NCBI GenBank assembly: GCA_036897625.1
Contig: JAYMTA010001079.1
Coordinates: forward strand, 1-21,919
Direction of reading: 5' to 3'
Length of the DNA stretch: 21,919 bases
Origin: Pelargonium cotyledonis
Lineage: Eukaryota > Streptophyta > Magnoliopsida > Geraniales > Geraniaceae
Made by a program: the position numbers and the translations under genes. Shown here one piece after another: positions 10,534 to 20,640 of this stretch. Position 1 is the first letter of the stretch; each line of letters opens with the position of its first letter. The notes under the pieces were generated by a model, which had not been told where the DNA came from, searched no databases, and saw nothing but the letters and a program-made list of their open reading frames with translations.

Positions 10534-11380
10534 GAGTTGCTGTTGGGTGATATTTATAGTATTGATATAATTGTAATTTTTTCTTTACTTATTTAAATTT
10601 GTTTATCCAAAATCCTATGTTGTGTAACCAGTTTAGTACATTTTTTCTCTTGTAGAGGTTTCTCACATTTTTCTTCATTACTTGTATATGATTTTGAGTG
10701 GTCTCAACATTTACTGATAATCAAATCAGACTGTAATGTACTAAATTAGTTTCAGGTACAAAACAACACAATATAGTTCATTGTTTCATTGATTGATTTC
10801 ATGCCTTTGTTGTTTCATTCCTTATTTTGGTTATTGTTGTTGTTGATAATATATTGTTTTATTCTTAATCCTCACAAAACAAAAGAAAGTGAGACAATTA
10901 GTTCGAACCTTTTACTCTAGATCACTTTAAAGTACATGAACTAATTCAGGTTAAATTGGGTTCATGTGTAAAAATTTAGCGACTAAATTGAACCTTTTAC
11001 ATTTTATCAACAACACATGTGAGAGTCAGTTTACTGTTGGAGGATTGTTGGGCGTTGGCAATTGTCTCTTCATTTGTGTATTGCTATACGAATAGAATAG
11101 CTTATGAACTTACTTGGCTGACACATTTTGAGTAAAAGAGTTGTTTATTTGAGTCGGGAAGTCCCAGTCTCTATTAGAGTGTTATGTATTCCAATTTCAT
11201 TTATTATATAAGTGGCTATCCCAACAACAAAAATACTACAGCACATTAAAATTCCGAAGGGCAACCCAAGTAATATAGGAAGTAAAAGTAATCATTAATT
11301 CATAGAACCAAACATAACTTCACAAACACATGGAGGTAATGAGGGGTGTCAGCTTGTATTTGTGTAGTGTTGAATGTTAG
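10534..11380. other. 3' flank of the VAMP gene and intergenic DNA
   Basis: The 3' UTR should occupy the first 100-250 bp; no exact AATAAA was seen, which is common in plants. The remainder is AT-rich with no coding signal. Confidence 0.45.
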
Positions 11381-11760
11381 CATTGTATTGAACAATTCGA
11401 TTATATTATTAAACAGGTTGATTTACATGATTTGTTTAGAAGTGATTTAACACGACACGACTAACACATTTAAATGATTAAGCTTAAAACTATAAGTTTA
11501 AAGAAATGAGTTGATATTTATCCGATATACTTAACACATTTATTTTATATAAGTCATTTTATACTATACGTTGAAAAAATTATATTTTTACTTTTAAACA
11601 AATATGTCAATGAACGAGTTACACAAATTTGAAACAAACACGATCTAGTTATTAGACAAATTAAAACAATTGACAATCAACACAATCATATTAGAACTAA
11701 ACTCGAACTTAAACTCACGTCGTGTGTGACGTATTTTAGCGTGAGATTGAAAACAAATAA
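11381..11760. repeat. Decayed dispersed repeat with CACGACACGA words
   Basis: AT-rich sequence containing TTTAACACGACACGACTAACACATTT, words like AACAGGTTGATTTACATGA and a CGTCGTGTG end. Related words occur at 16,020-16,480 and in the Harbinger-like copies (CGGGTTGAG...GGTCGTGTAA). This style of repeat is common in plant genomes; the transposon class is not evident here. Confidence 0.35.
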
Positions 11761-11896
11761 TAGTCTTATGGGGTCAATTATAAAATATAACTCGTAACAT
11801 AAAGCTTCCCGCTAGAAAAAGAGACTCGATTGGGGTACGTGTCATCACCAAAACATAGGGTCCCTTCGCGGTTCACTGTCTCTGACAACTGCTGAC

Positions 11897-11905
11897 AAAC
11901 CCTAG
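11897..11905 (+). promoter_or_regulatory. Telo-box (AAACCCTAG) of the SPOC-domain gene
   Basis: AAACCCTAG lies about 150 bp before the probable first-exon donor at 12060. Telo-boxes occur near transcription starts of plant genes active in dividing cells. The surrounding 11,830-12,060 stretch is more GC-rich and CT-rich, as expected for a 5' UTR. Confidence 0.4.
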
Positions 11906-11929
11906 GATAAGGATCCATTCAATTTCAAG

Positions 11930-12059
11930 CCAATACACTACTCTTCATAAACCACTCCACTGCACCGTACTCGACTGTACGGACCCATCTCAACCTAATC
12001 GCACCTGCGAAGCTGATCGCCACTCTCACCGAGGATACGGCTCTAGGGCTTTTCTCGAG
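11930..12059 (+). other. Probable non-coding first exon (5' UTR) of the SPOC-domain gene
   Basis: A CT-rich, relatively GC-rich segment ends TTCTCGAG at a GTAATC donor (12060). The next likely acceptor is AACAG at 12808, giving a 749-bp 5' UTR intron, a common arrangement in plants. The left boundary is a guess, and an additional exon inside the intron is possible. Confidence 0.35.
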
Positions 12060-12808
12060 GTAATCGATTTTCCTACGCCTTGTGTTGTTTCTGATTCTTA
12101 GTCCAGTGTCGACGCCGTTTCAATTTGATTGCTCCTGCACCAAACTTGAAACTTGAGAGCTCATTGTTAAATTTGGGGAAATTAAGAAAATTGCTACCTC
12201 AGAACCCCCTTTTTGAAGTCAGTTCTTGTTGAAATTAAACCACATTTGGAATTGGGTGATCCAAGTAAAATAGTTTTGGTTGCTGCGTCAAAATTGTTCT
12301 TTTGATAAATCCCCAAATTGATAATTTAAGTGTTCAGAAGGTTGTGCTGGATGGGGAGATCCAATGAGGATGTGGTGAAGTATAATGGTAGCTCTTCGCT
12401 ATCTAGTGCCCACTATTGCACATATCCAATTAGATATCCATTAGTTCTTCATGTTTGTATTAGGACTTTTTGGTCAGGAAAATGATGTTGGAATGAATTC
12501 CCAGTCCCATTCCAATTTTTCTAATCCAAGTGCTAACTGAGTTCTTGAACTTGATACGAGGATTGTTGTTTTGTGTCACGTCATCCCAAATGAAAAATGT
12601 ATGTCCTTTTTGTTTAGACTTGTTCTTTATGGATTAGATGTTATAACTTGTATAATCCAATTGCATGCAAGTCATACGAGATTAAGTAATTATTTGGAAA
12701 TTCGATAGTTGATCTGACTCAGTTTAATGCATTTTGCACTCCACATCCTGTGTCCTTGATTTAGTTTGTTGTCCTGTATACAGATCTTAGGTTAACATTG
12801 ATTAACAG
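12060..12808 (+). other. Probable 5' UTR intron of the SPOC-domain gene
   Basis: T-rich sequence without coding potential between a GTAATC donor and an AACAG acceptor. Words like GGAATGAATTCCCAGTCCCATTCC (12,490-12,515 area) match the GAATG-type repeats seen again near 15,700 and 21,780. Intron boundaries are predicted, not shown by transcripts. Confidence 0.35.
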
Positions 12809-12881
12809 GCAGAAGTGGTTAAGGTTATTTCTAGAACATGTGCTAGGAGGAACAAAAATAACTTCATCCTACCAGATCAGA

Positions 12882-14441
12882 ATGCAGACTCCAAAGAGGC
12901 TTCAAGTTTCTAATATGGAGAACAAGATTGTACCACCACCTCCCTCAGGAATTTCTAACGTAGATTTTTTGTACCAGTCATCCAGAAAAAGAACATTTAC
13001 AGCTATGAATCAACAGGGCATTGCGTGTGAGTCAGATTTTGGATATGGTTTTGCTAGAGAGTCCAATCAGCATCCTATAACTGTTTCACAATGCGAGGAA
13101 ATTCAGTTTCATGGTCAGACCGAAAAGATGCAAAATAATGAGGCTAATCTTCATAACTTGAGCGAACAACCTCAGTCTTTTCACTATAAAGGATACTCAT
13201 CACTGATTAAGGTTTCAGATGGGGAGGCTTTATCACCATCAAACTTGCAAGCCCAGTCATCGTCTAAAACTATGAAATCCTCCGAAGTACGTGAGCAAAA
13301 TTTGGTTAATCCTAGTATGACTGTAGATTTTGATGAAAAACCTGATTCTCCAGAAGACATTAAGTATGAAACTAGTAATTTTGAACAAAGTGCTCACAAT
13401 GTGAACTACACAGGGATTGGTGGCATCTCAACTGTTGAAACTTCCTCTTTTGGTGATTTATGTACTGTAGACAATCGAAGATCAGTGCAACATGGAGTAC
13501 AATCGGGCAGTGGTTCTTTAAATATAGGTGTAGATGACAACTGTAAAGGGAGGGATCATGGTGGAGGAGATTCGAGTATCCAGTTAATGAAGAAAATCGA
13601 TGGATCAGGAGCCAAGAGTTTGAGGCAACCCTTGGTGGTGGAAGCTTCACCTAGAAATGATATTTATTCTGCTAACAGTGAGCTTGGTCAGAAAAATAGG
13701 AAATGTCATGATTCCGTACAATCAGATAGAAAATGTGGACCACTTGCTGGAAAATTAGGCTTAGCAGCAGCTGAGAAGCTTTGGACTGGGTCCATTCAGT
13801 TAAATTCTTCTATTACTGTATCTGCTGTTGCCTTCTTTAAAAGGTCTATCAATAACTTTTGGTGATTTGCTACTTATTATTTCTAATTCATTTGTTGCTC
13901 TGTTCCCACTTAAATGATGTTGGTTGATCAATGGGCAGAAGATTTTTTTTATTCCTCGAGCCATTAGTGATATGCTTTTTCTGATATTCACAATATAAAG
14001 AAATATATATACTATATTTTAAGATTCAACCTCATTGTTGTCGATCACAAAATTTTCAGTAGGACAAGTGTTTATTTAGATACATTTCAAAATTTCTTTT
14101 CACCATCTCGACTTTTGCTTTAGGTGTTTATGTTTTTTTTTTTTTCATTTCAATTTTTTGGTTGTTTCTCTTGATTTGACATTTCTTCCCCGTATTTTAC
14201 ATATAAAAGGGAAGTTATGATCAAACAAAGTAACACTATATTCCATATTCCCTACCCTTTTGAAGGCTGGATTAGTAAAATCTGTATTTTTAACCTTGTC
14301 TATAATGATTTCTTATGTAGTGGTGAGAAAATACCTGATATCAAGTGGTCTGAGTCTGTAGAAGTTAAAGGAAAAGTTAGACTGGAGGCTTTTGAAAAAT
14401 ATATTCAAGATCTTCCTCGCTCACGTAACCGAGGGTTGATG
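12882..14441 (+). CDS. SPOC-domain protein, 5' part only (3' exons not found)
   Basis: Two coding exons are supported: 12882-13843 and 14321-14441, separated by a GT-AG intron whose ends join FFK to SGEKIPDIKW. The first about 285 residues are Ser/Asn/Gln-rich and look disordered. From about residue 290 the sequence reads GPLAGKLGLAAAEKLWTGSI, then QLNSSITVSAVAFFKSGEK, KGKVRLEAFEKYIQDLPRSR and NRGLM, the first half of a plant SPOC domain (Spen paralogue/orthologue C-terminal). These domains occur in transcription and RNA-polymerase-II-associated proteins, often with a TFIIS central domain, which is not seen here. The exon opens at 12809 after AACAG and is open upstream of the ATG at 12882, so the start is uncertain. 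After a good GTAAGT donor at 14442 the remaining domain was not found by eye down to the end of the window. Either the gene is 3'-truncated or the intron exceeds 7 kb. Confidence 0.7.
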
Positions 14442-17238
14442 GTAAGTTCTATTTATTCATGCATAAAATTATGAATCAGGCATATGTGTCATATACTGCA
14501 TAATAAATTTTATTTCTGTGATCATCCATGTTTGTCAATTACATGTGAATATAGTTTAATTTGTCTTGTTAAGAGAGAAGTTGAGATAAATGCCACCAAT
14601 TAATGGTTAATAACATTTGTAGAAGAAAGTGACCACTTAGAAATTGTTGCCAGTTTTTAACCATTTTTCCTGGGTTTGTATGGTGATCTTTCTGCCATAT
14701 GGTTTCTTTTCTTCAAGCACAAAAAAAAAAAACAAAAAAAAAAGATAGAAGGAAAAGGCTGTTTGATAGAGCAAGTAATTACTACTAAGTAAGCAGAATA
14801 TATATATATATATATTGAAACAATAAATATTTTATTTTTAAATTCATATGATTATATGATAAATGATGTACATTTGTTCAAATCTTGGTCTTTGTTTCTA
14901 ACTTTGTGAAAATTTGAAATGAGGCTATGTTATGTGCTAATATGTGATTATTTTAAATGGCTGGTAAGTAATATATGATTTTTAATGCTTGTCTGTCCAA
15001 TATCTTTTCCGAACTGTTTTTATTAACACCATTTGTAATATATTGCTTGATTAAGTCCTGCTCAGAAGAAAAGCAATTTTATTTTTGAAACTTTATATAG
15101 TTGTCTTAGAATACGTAACAAGAAAATACTGGAGGATGATTCGCTGTGCTGTTTTATTTTATTGCACTTAATCATTGCTGAGAAACTGAAACATACTGAT
15201 TTCATCGGGGGGTTCTTCCCATTTGGAAAAGCATGATGAGGATAATATTAATAGGGCAACATAAAAACTTTTTAAGAAAGAGATAGGTAGTTTTTACTAT
15301 TACCATTTACCAGTATCTTATATGATTGCCTCCAGTAACTAAATATCTGTTATCTTAAGGCCTTGTTGGAAATGGAACTTTTAGTTTGTAATTAGTAGAT
15401 AAAAAGATGGAGAGAATGCAGAAACATGATTGTTGGTCCAGGCATAAGAATCAGGTGGTTTTGCTCTTTTATTTTTTTAAAACCATATTTCATGAGTTTC
15501 TGTCTTTTCTCGCTGGGTAAAAAAGCTCTAGAAAGAAAGAGCAATTATTTATAAGTTTGCAACAACATAAGAAGTTTTTGAATTTTTGCCTTTTTATTTC
15601 CATTTAAGCCTCAATTTTTGCATTATTTGATGGGCCCGAGGACCACTCTCGCAAAATATAGTTAGGTTGATCCCATGTTTGAATTTGAACTTTGGTGAGA
15701 ATAGGAATGGGAATGAATTCCATTTCCATCCACCGCATTCTTATTCTTTTGTAATATTGCTTGGCTCAAGATGAAATTTGGCAGTGAGAATTGAGATCAG
15801 GTTGAGTCTAGATCCTGGGATGGGTTTGGCAAGTTGTGTATGGAGCCTAGCCAAGTTTAGGGTCGGGGTTGGAGTCAGGTCCATGTTCTATTAATCACAT
15901 TATTATAGTTACATATTTTCAGATTTTAAGGGTCAAAGACGGATAAATACCTCAAAGTATGCATGTTTTCATTCAACTATAATTTTTTTAGACTAATTAA
16001 CTATTTTCAAGTTCACATAATTAGAGCTAATATATTCTGTTGACGTGTCTGTGTCATGTTGGAGGTTCAATCTGTGCTATATGGGTTAACACAAACACGA
16101 CACATTTAATAGTTGTGTTGGTGTGTCATGTTCGTCTCAGCTTTGCCTCATACGAGAGATGATTTGAGTTGCAATTGATGTTGCCCTCATTCTCTATATC
16201 TACTCTCTTACATTAGGTGTAGGGTTAAGTGAGAAAGAGGATATTAAATGAAAGTAAATTAGAGAGGAGAGGCAGATAAGAGAAGAGATTCAGTGATTGA
16301 CATGATTTAATATTATTAAACTGCTAGTTTTGTGATTGTGTAAACAGGTTGTGCTCTAGTGCTTGTTTCATAAGACTAACATGAGCATAACAGGATTATA
16401 AATATCTTGAGCTTAAATACGCTAACATCGTGTCTTGTTCATGTCGAGTCTCAAGTCAAGTCACATGTCGTGTCCCAAATTGCTAGCTCATTTAATATGA
16501 AATGACGTCAAAAAATTTATGACACCTATTTTGCCTTTGTAAATATATTTTTGTTTACTGTTGAACTAGCTTTTATAAAAATATGGGTTTCCCCAAATCA
16601 ACTAGAATTTGCAAATTTCACAGTTCTCAAAAAGTAGAAAATAGTCAATTTATTCATTAATTCATTTCATATGTTTGTTTTCTCTGGTTTCTTAGTTGAG
16701 TTTTCCCAGATTCTGTTTGAAGTTCAATTATACAAAATTCACCCCACTACTGAACTGAACCAAATGAAATTAAATAGACAGACACCAATCATCTGGGGCA
16801 AAGATTAAATGAAACCCATGCAATTCAAGTAGAGAATGAATTGTGCAATAAAATGTAACCCTACAAAAGGGAACATATTAGAAATAGGTAGAAGAAAATA
16901 AAACTCAACGAAAAATTACACATCAATAAGACTAAATCATAAAAGTTGAAACCCTAAATGGGTGGTATCATGTCCCCATGGTCATATTTAAATACCAGAA
17001 ATCAAATCCCTAAAAATTGCCATAAAACCTTCGATGGTGTTATTTATATCTCAAAACAAATGAAGAGGGAATAATTATCTTTTGCAAAACGGTAGGGAGT
17101 GAAGACGAAGCTACAAAGACGAGATATATATTATTCTTTTACAAAATAAAAATAAAAAAACCTAGTCTATTGGTTTACATTTACAAGAGGATATATTAGT
17201 CTTTTAACTACAAATGCTAACATATATTTATATTAATA
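14442..17238. other. Intron or post-gene region rich in old repeats
   Basis: Starts with the donor of the last SPOC exon found. Contents: A-rich run at 14,720-14,742, TA run at about 14,797-14,815, a GAATGGGAATGAATTCC repeat near 15,700-15,745, and a GGTT/GAGTC-type purine-rich stretch at 15,780-15,890. Further on is a decayed CACGACAC/GTGTCGTG repeat at about 16,020-16,480. I saw no piece resembling the missing SPOC half (no GFFKG- or VGFAQL-like coding). No gene is proposed. Confidence 0.45.
16020..16480. repeat. Decayed dispersed repeat with ACACGACAC words
   Basis: Contains GGGTTAACACAAACACGACACATTT and, towards 16,430-16,480, CGTGTCTTGTTCATGTCGAGTC and CATGTCGTGTCCC. Vocabulary matches the 11,381-11,760 repeat. 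Class unknown. Confidence 0.35.
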
Positions 17239-18236
17239 AGAGACATGCCTAATTTTCATATATGAACTTTCGCCAAATGTATTAATAGACCCATTTTATC
17301 AAACTTTGTACAAATAGATACATGAATTATTAATTTTGTACAAATAGGTGATCGACACTAACGGTGTTAAAAAATTTCCGTTAGTGTATGCTTATGTGAA
17401 AAATTGAAAATTGTGTGAAAAAGTATTAAAAAAATTTAATAAACAATTTCAACTTAAATAAAAATTAATGTTTTGTAATAGAGTCGACCCACACTGATCC
17501 GGACGGAAATAAATGACCCGATGGTCGGATCGAAAAGTATTCGAATCTTAGTTAGGACTTAAACAATCCGGAATGATCAAATTAAATAATAATAACATTA
17601 TATAAATGTGTGCATACATTGGGAAAAATTGTTTAAATAAAATCTTGAAGAAAAAAATTAAATATTAATCCGAATTGTTGTGAATTAGCGTGAATAATTA
17701 TGAAATACGTACATTTGACAAAAGTGTTATAAAAACAAAAAATTATATATGTATATATAAACATTCAAATCGAACTTATTTCGTTCGGAAATCGATGCGT
17801 CACGTCGGATCAATGCGAGTCACCAGGTCAAAATTTTAGTAGAAAGTGACTTGTACTTTTCATTGACTTGAGTTTGGACTAAAGATTGGTGAATGTTTAT
17901 TTTATTTTAATATAGCCAAATAAAAAATATTTTATTTATAATATCATATTTTCAGCTTTATTTTATATACAAACATATAAGATTGTGCAAAATTGATCAT
18001 TTATTTCCGTTCGGGTCGGTTAGAGTCGACCCTATAACATAACGTTACTCTTTATTTAAGTTAAAATTGTTTATTATAATTTTCTAATACTTTTCCAAAA
18101 AAAATCACATAAACATACATTAATGGATATTTTTTTAATACCGTTAGTATTGATCACCTATTTGTACAAAGTTTGACAAAATAGGTCTATTTATACATTT
18201 GGTGAAAATTCATGTATGAAAATTAGGCATGTCTCT
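17239..18236. mobile_element. Non-autonomous DNA transposon with long terminal inverted repeats (about 1 kb)
   Basis: The left end AGAGACATGCCTAATTTTCA (17239 on) is matched in inverse by ...AAAATTAGGCATGTCTCT ending at 18236. The match continues inward for 240-280 bp per arm: the CCAAATGTATTAATAGACC, TTTGTACAAATAGGTGATC, ACTAACGGT and GAGTCGACC...CGGACGGAAATAAATGA blocks all reappear reverse-complemented in order (right arm from about 17997). The arms are diverged, so it is not recent. The left arm carries an extra 30-bp tandem duplication around TTTGTACAAATAG. The central 480 bp has no transposase. Long arms suggest a Mutator-like or foldback element, but no clear target duplication was found (flanks TTAATA and AATTTT). 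Confidence 0.75.
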
Positions 18237-18845
18237 AATTTTTTGTTATTTTTGTTTTCGTCACGACTTAACAGATTCTGTATGTGTTTTTGACGGAATA
18301 AATTGACGTAAAACAAACGTTTATCATAATATTACATAGTTAACAGTAGCTACATTCTGCATTACATGATGTCAAAATTTATCCTTTAATATGAGTTCAT
18401 GTTTTCTTGTTTAATAAGTAAAATTGACCAAAATATCATCCTTCCACAAAAATGGACAATGATAACAACTAATTTTAAATAAATTAATTAAACGTTTTGA
18501 AAATGATAATGCAGATTTTGAAATGGATACGTTTAGTTTACATTGACTTTGCTCAAATCCCAACAACTAGTCTCACACTTTTCTCTCCTTAATTTATACT
18601 TCATCTCGATAACTTTTTTTCCTTACAATTGCACCATCATCAACATCTAGACGTCAATCGCTTTTTTCTCCTATCAATTGAATCACTATCATCATCTATT
18701 TTGTGTGTCTTTTGCTTATAATCAGTCTTCTTCTTGCAAGATACTATTTCTTTTATCATTCAAGAAATAGGTTTTTGTAGAGTATTTCTGAGAAAGTGAC
18801 ATCCCACTATTCTAAAATTGTTTCACCGTAGAAAGTTCATAAACA
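18237..18845. other. Intergenic region, possible promoter/5' UTR for the candidate exon at 18904
   Basis: AT-rich DNA to about 18,540, then a pyrimidine-rich stretch (CTCTCCTT, TTTTTTCTCC) at 18,570-18,740 that looks like plant 5' UTR or promoter sequence. No coding region. Confidence 0.3.
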
Positions 18846-18848
18846 GTG

Positions 18849-18902
18849 TTTCTTGCAACTCAATTCTCCTATAAAAGTGTAAGTTAAAGAGTAGACTTGA
18901 TT
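18849..18902 (+). repeat. 54-nt repeat, copy 1 (R1)
   Basis: The TTCTTGCAACTCAATTCTCC segment and its continuation to GTAGACTTGATT recur at 21547-21600 with only scattered differences. Copy 1 directly precedes the ATG at 18904. Flanking similarity extends weakly to the left. Confidence 0.7.
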
Positions 18903-18903
18903 G

Positions 18904-18987
18904 ATGGAAGATCAAAATGGCGTGGGTCAACAAAATGGATCTTTCCTTGAGGGGGTTCTTGACTCCGCCGTTGCCGCCAATGAGTAA
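18904..18987 (+). CDS. Candidate first coding exon of an unidentified gene (27 codons to a stop)
   Basis: Reads MEDQNGVGQQNGSFLEGVLD followed by SAVAANE and TAA. Composition looks like the N-terminus of a nuclear or regulatory plant protein, and a GTAAAG donor inside the last codons (after ...GCCAATGA) could splice out the stop. A CT-rich, 5'UTR-like stretch lies upstream. No continuing exon was recognised before the transposon cluster begins at 19274, so it may be a broken gene start. Family unknown. Confidence 0.3.
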   Translation: MEDQNGVGQQNGSFLEGVLDSAVAANE

Positions 18988-19273
18988 AGTTGACAACTTT
19001 CATAGTTTTATGTCATCTACAATGTGCATGTTTTTTTGTGACTAATTATTTTTATTTTGAACACAAATATGATATAACAAAACTCATATAAGTCACACTG
19101 AATGCAATTAATAAATTCTCTGAAAAATCATAGAGAATAAATTATGTTTTCAAAATCTTGCAAACAAACTGCACTGTATATCTATCTTATGAAATCAACT
19201 CTTCTAATCATGGGATGGTCAAAAATTTGAATTATTGTACAAGAGTGTCAATTGAAATAGAAACTTACCATAA

Positions 19274-20606
19274 GAGCATCTCTAACGCGACAGCTAAAGG
19301 AGACGCTAATGACTGGGCGCCAATGAACAACTGCTTGGCTGAGGCGCTAGGCTAAGCGCGACTCCATAGAGTTGACCTTTTTTTTATTTAAATATTTCTA
19401 TATACAATCTGTTTTTTCTTGTGATAATTTTTTAGTGCAGTTTTTGTTTTATCCTTATAATAATAATCTGGTACAGTATCATTTTTCTAACTCAATTGGC
19501 TAAAATAAAACTTACAAATTCGGTTTCTTTATTTAATAATTGTTGTGTAAACTTTAATATTACGTCAAATGAGTCAATTCGAATTTGAACTCAATTATTA
19601 ATTGTCTAGTAAGTTTAAATAGTTAGATTTAAAATTTCACGACTCAGATCAATATGTTTAAATAAGCGGGTTGAGATCGATCGGGTCGTGTAAATTATAC
19701 TAACCATATATGTTAGTAATTGATCAATGTATCAATTTCTCAATATTGATTTGATTGAGCATATATAGCAACGTTATTTCATTTATTCCGCCGAAAATGC
19801 AATGCTTCGCGTGGCTTGCTGCTCTTGAGAGCGTTCCCTGCTTGCAATTTCTTGTGCACCGGAAGCTGCTGCCTGCTCACTCCGATTGTCTATGTAAGCT
19901 TTGTGACGTTGAATATGAGACCACTTCTCATTTGCTTCTTCACTGTTATTGGACAAGAAAGGTATGGGGGGCTATTTTTAAATGGTGGGGGTAGCTGCTG
20001 TTATGCCTAGCTGCTGCCTTTCTCTTTTCACTTCTTGTAGCTCCATTTATTTTTCATCCAGCTCTCTTTGTGTCAAGTTATGGGAGGCACTTTGTCCAGC
20101 AACTATTTGGTTCATTTGGTTAGCTCGAAATGAGCTGGTTTTTCGAGATAAATTCCCGGCTGTTGAAGACATTATCACTCGGATTCAAGCTTTTTTATTG
20201 TCTTTGGTCTCTTGTATTGATAGCTCGTTTGTTATTTCTTTTTTCTTTCGGAGTCTGGGCGGCTGATTTTATCTCTTGCTTGGGATAGGTTTCAGTGCAC
20301 GCTTTTTGTACTTTTATTTTTGACCTTCGGGCTTCACTTGAAATAAAAGTTACTCTTTGCTGATAAAAAAAAACAACGATTTGAAAAAATCAAGTTCAAT
20401 TTGTTTATTCAATGTTATTTTATATACACAAATTTCTCATCGTTAAAATATTTATTATGTTACATTTATCAAAATTAATTTATTTTTCTCAAAATAAATA
20501 TAAATATTTATACATAACACAATTATATTCAATTAATTATCATTGGTTAATGGAGAGGAGATGTTATGCATTGGAGTAAAAATTGCTAAAGTAGCGTTAA
20601 GAACTC
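19274..20606. mobile_element. Harbinger-like (GAGCATCTC-end) element, copy A, interrupted by a LINE
   Basis: Begins GAGCATCTCTAACGCGAC after TAA and appears to end GTAGCGTTAAGAACTC, a decayed inverse of that start (20591-20606). GAGCATCT(C/A)CAACG ends with a TWA target are typical of plant PIF/Harbinger-type MITEs. The body aligns with copy B over blocks such as CTAACTCAATTGGCTAAA, GTCAATTCGAATTTGA and CAATGTTATTTTATATACAC. No transposase is encoded. A 600-bp LINE (19774-20373) sits inside it, so the element without the insert is about 730 bp. Confidence 0.6.
19774..20373 (+). mobile_element. 5'-truncated L1-type LINE (zf-RVT domain remnant) with poly(A) tail
   Basis: Coding remnant of the C-terminal end of a non-LTR retrotransposon ORF2. 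From about 19779 to 19993 it reads FIPPKMQCFAWLAALESVPC then CKLCDVEYETTSHLLLHCYW, the Cys/His reverse-transcriptase zinc-binding (zf-RVT) pattern C-x2-C...H-x4-C. A one-base shift near 19980-19995 moves it to the frame continuing CVKLWEALCPATIWFIWLAR and NELVFRDKFPAVEDI, stop at 20266. The 3' end TTGCTGAT plus about nine A is typical of plant L1 elements. It lies in the plus orientation and lacks the RT and endonuclease, so it is dead. The flanking CAACG at 19769 and 20374 looks like a short target duplication. Confidence 0.85.
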
Positions 20607-20640
20607 ATATGATGATATAGCACACTCTCTCTTCTCCTTA

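Noticed and set aside
13372..13650. 92-codon minus frame opposite the SPOC gene exon
   Set aside because: Shadow of the coding exon on the other strand.
17239..18236. Possible MIRNA hairpin gene
   Set aside because: Arms of 240-280 bp separated by about 480 bp and transposon-like ends fit a mobile element, not a microRNA precursor.
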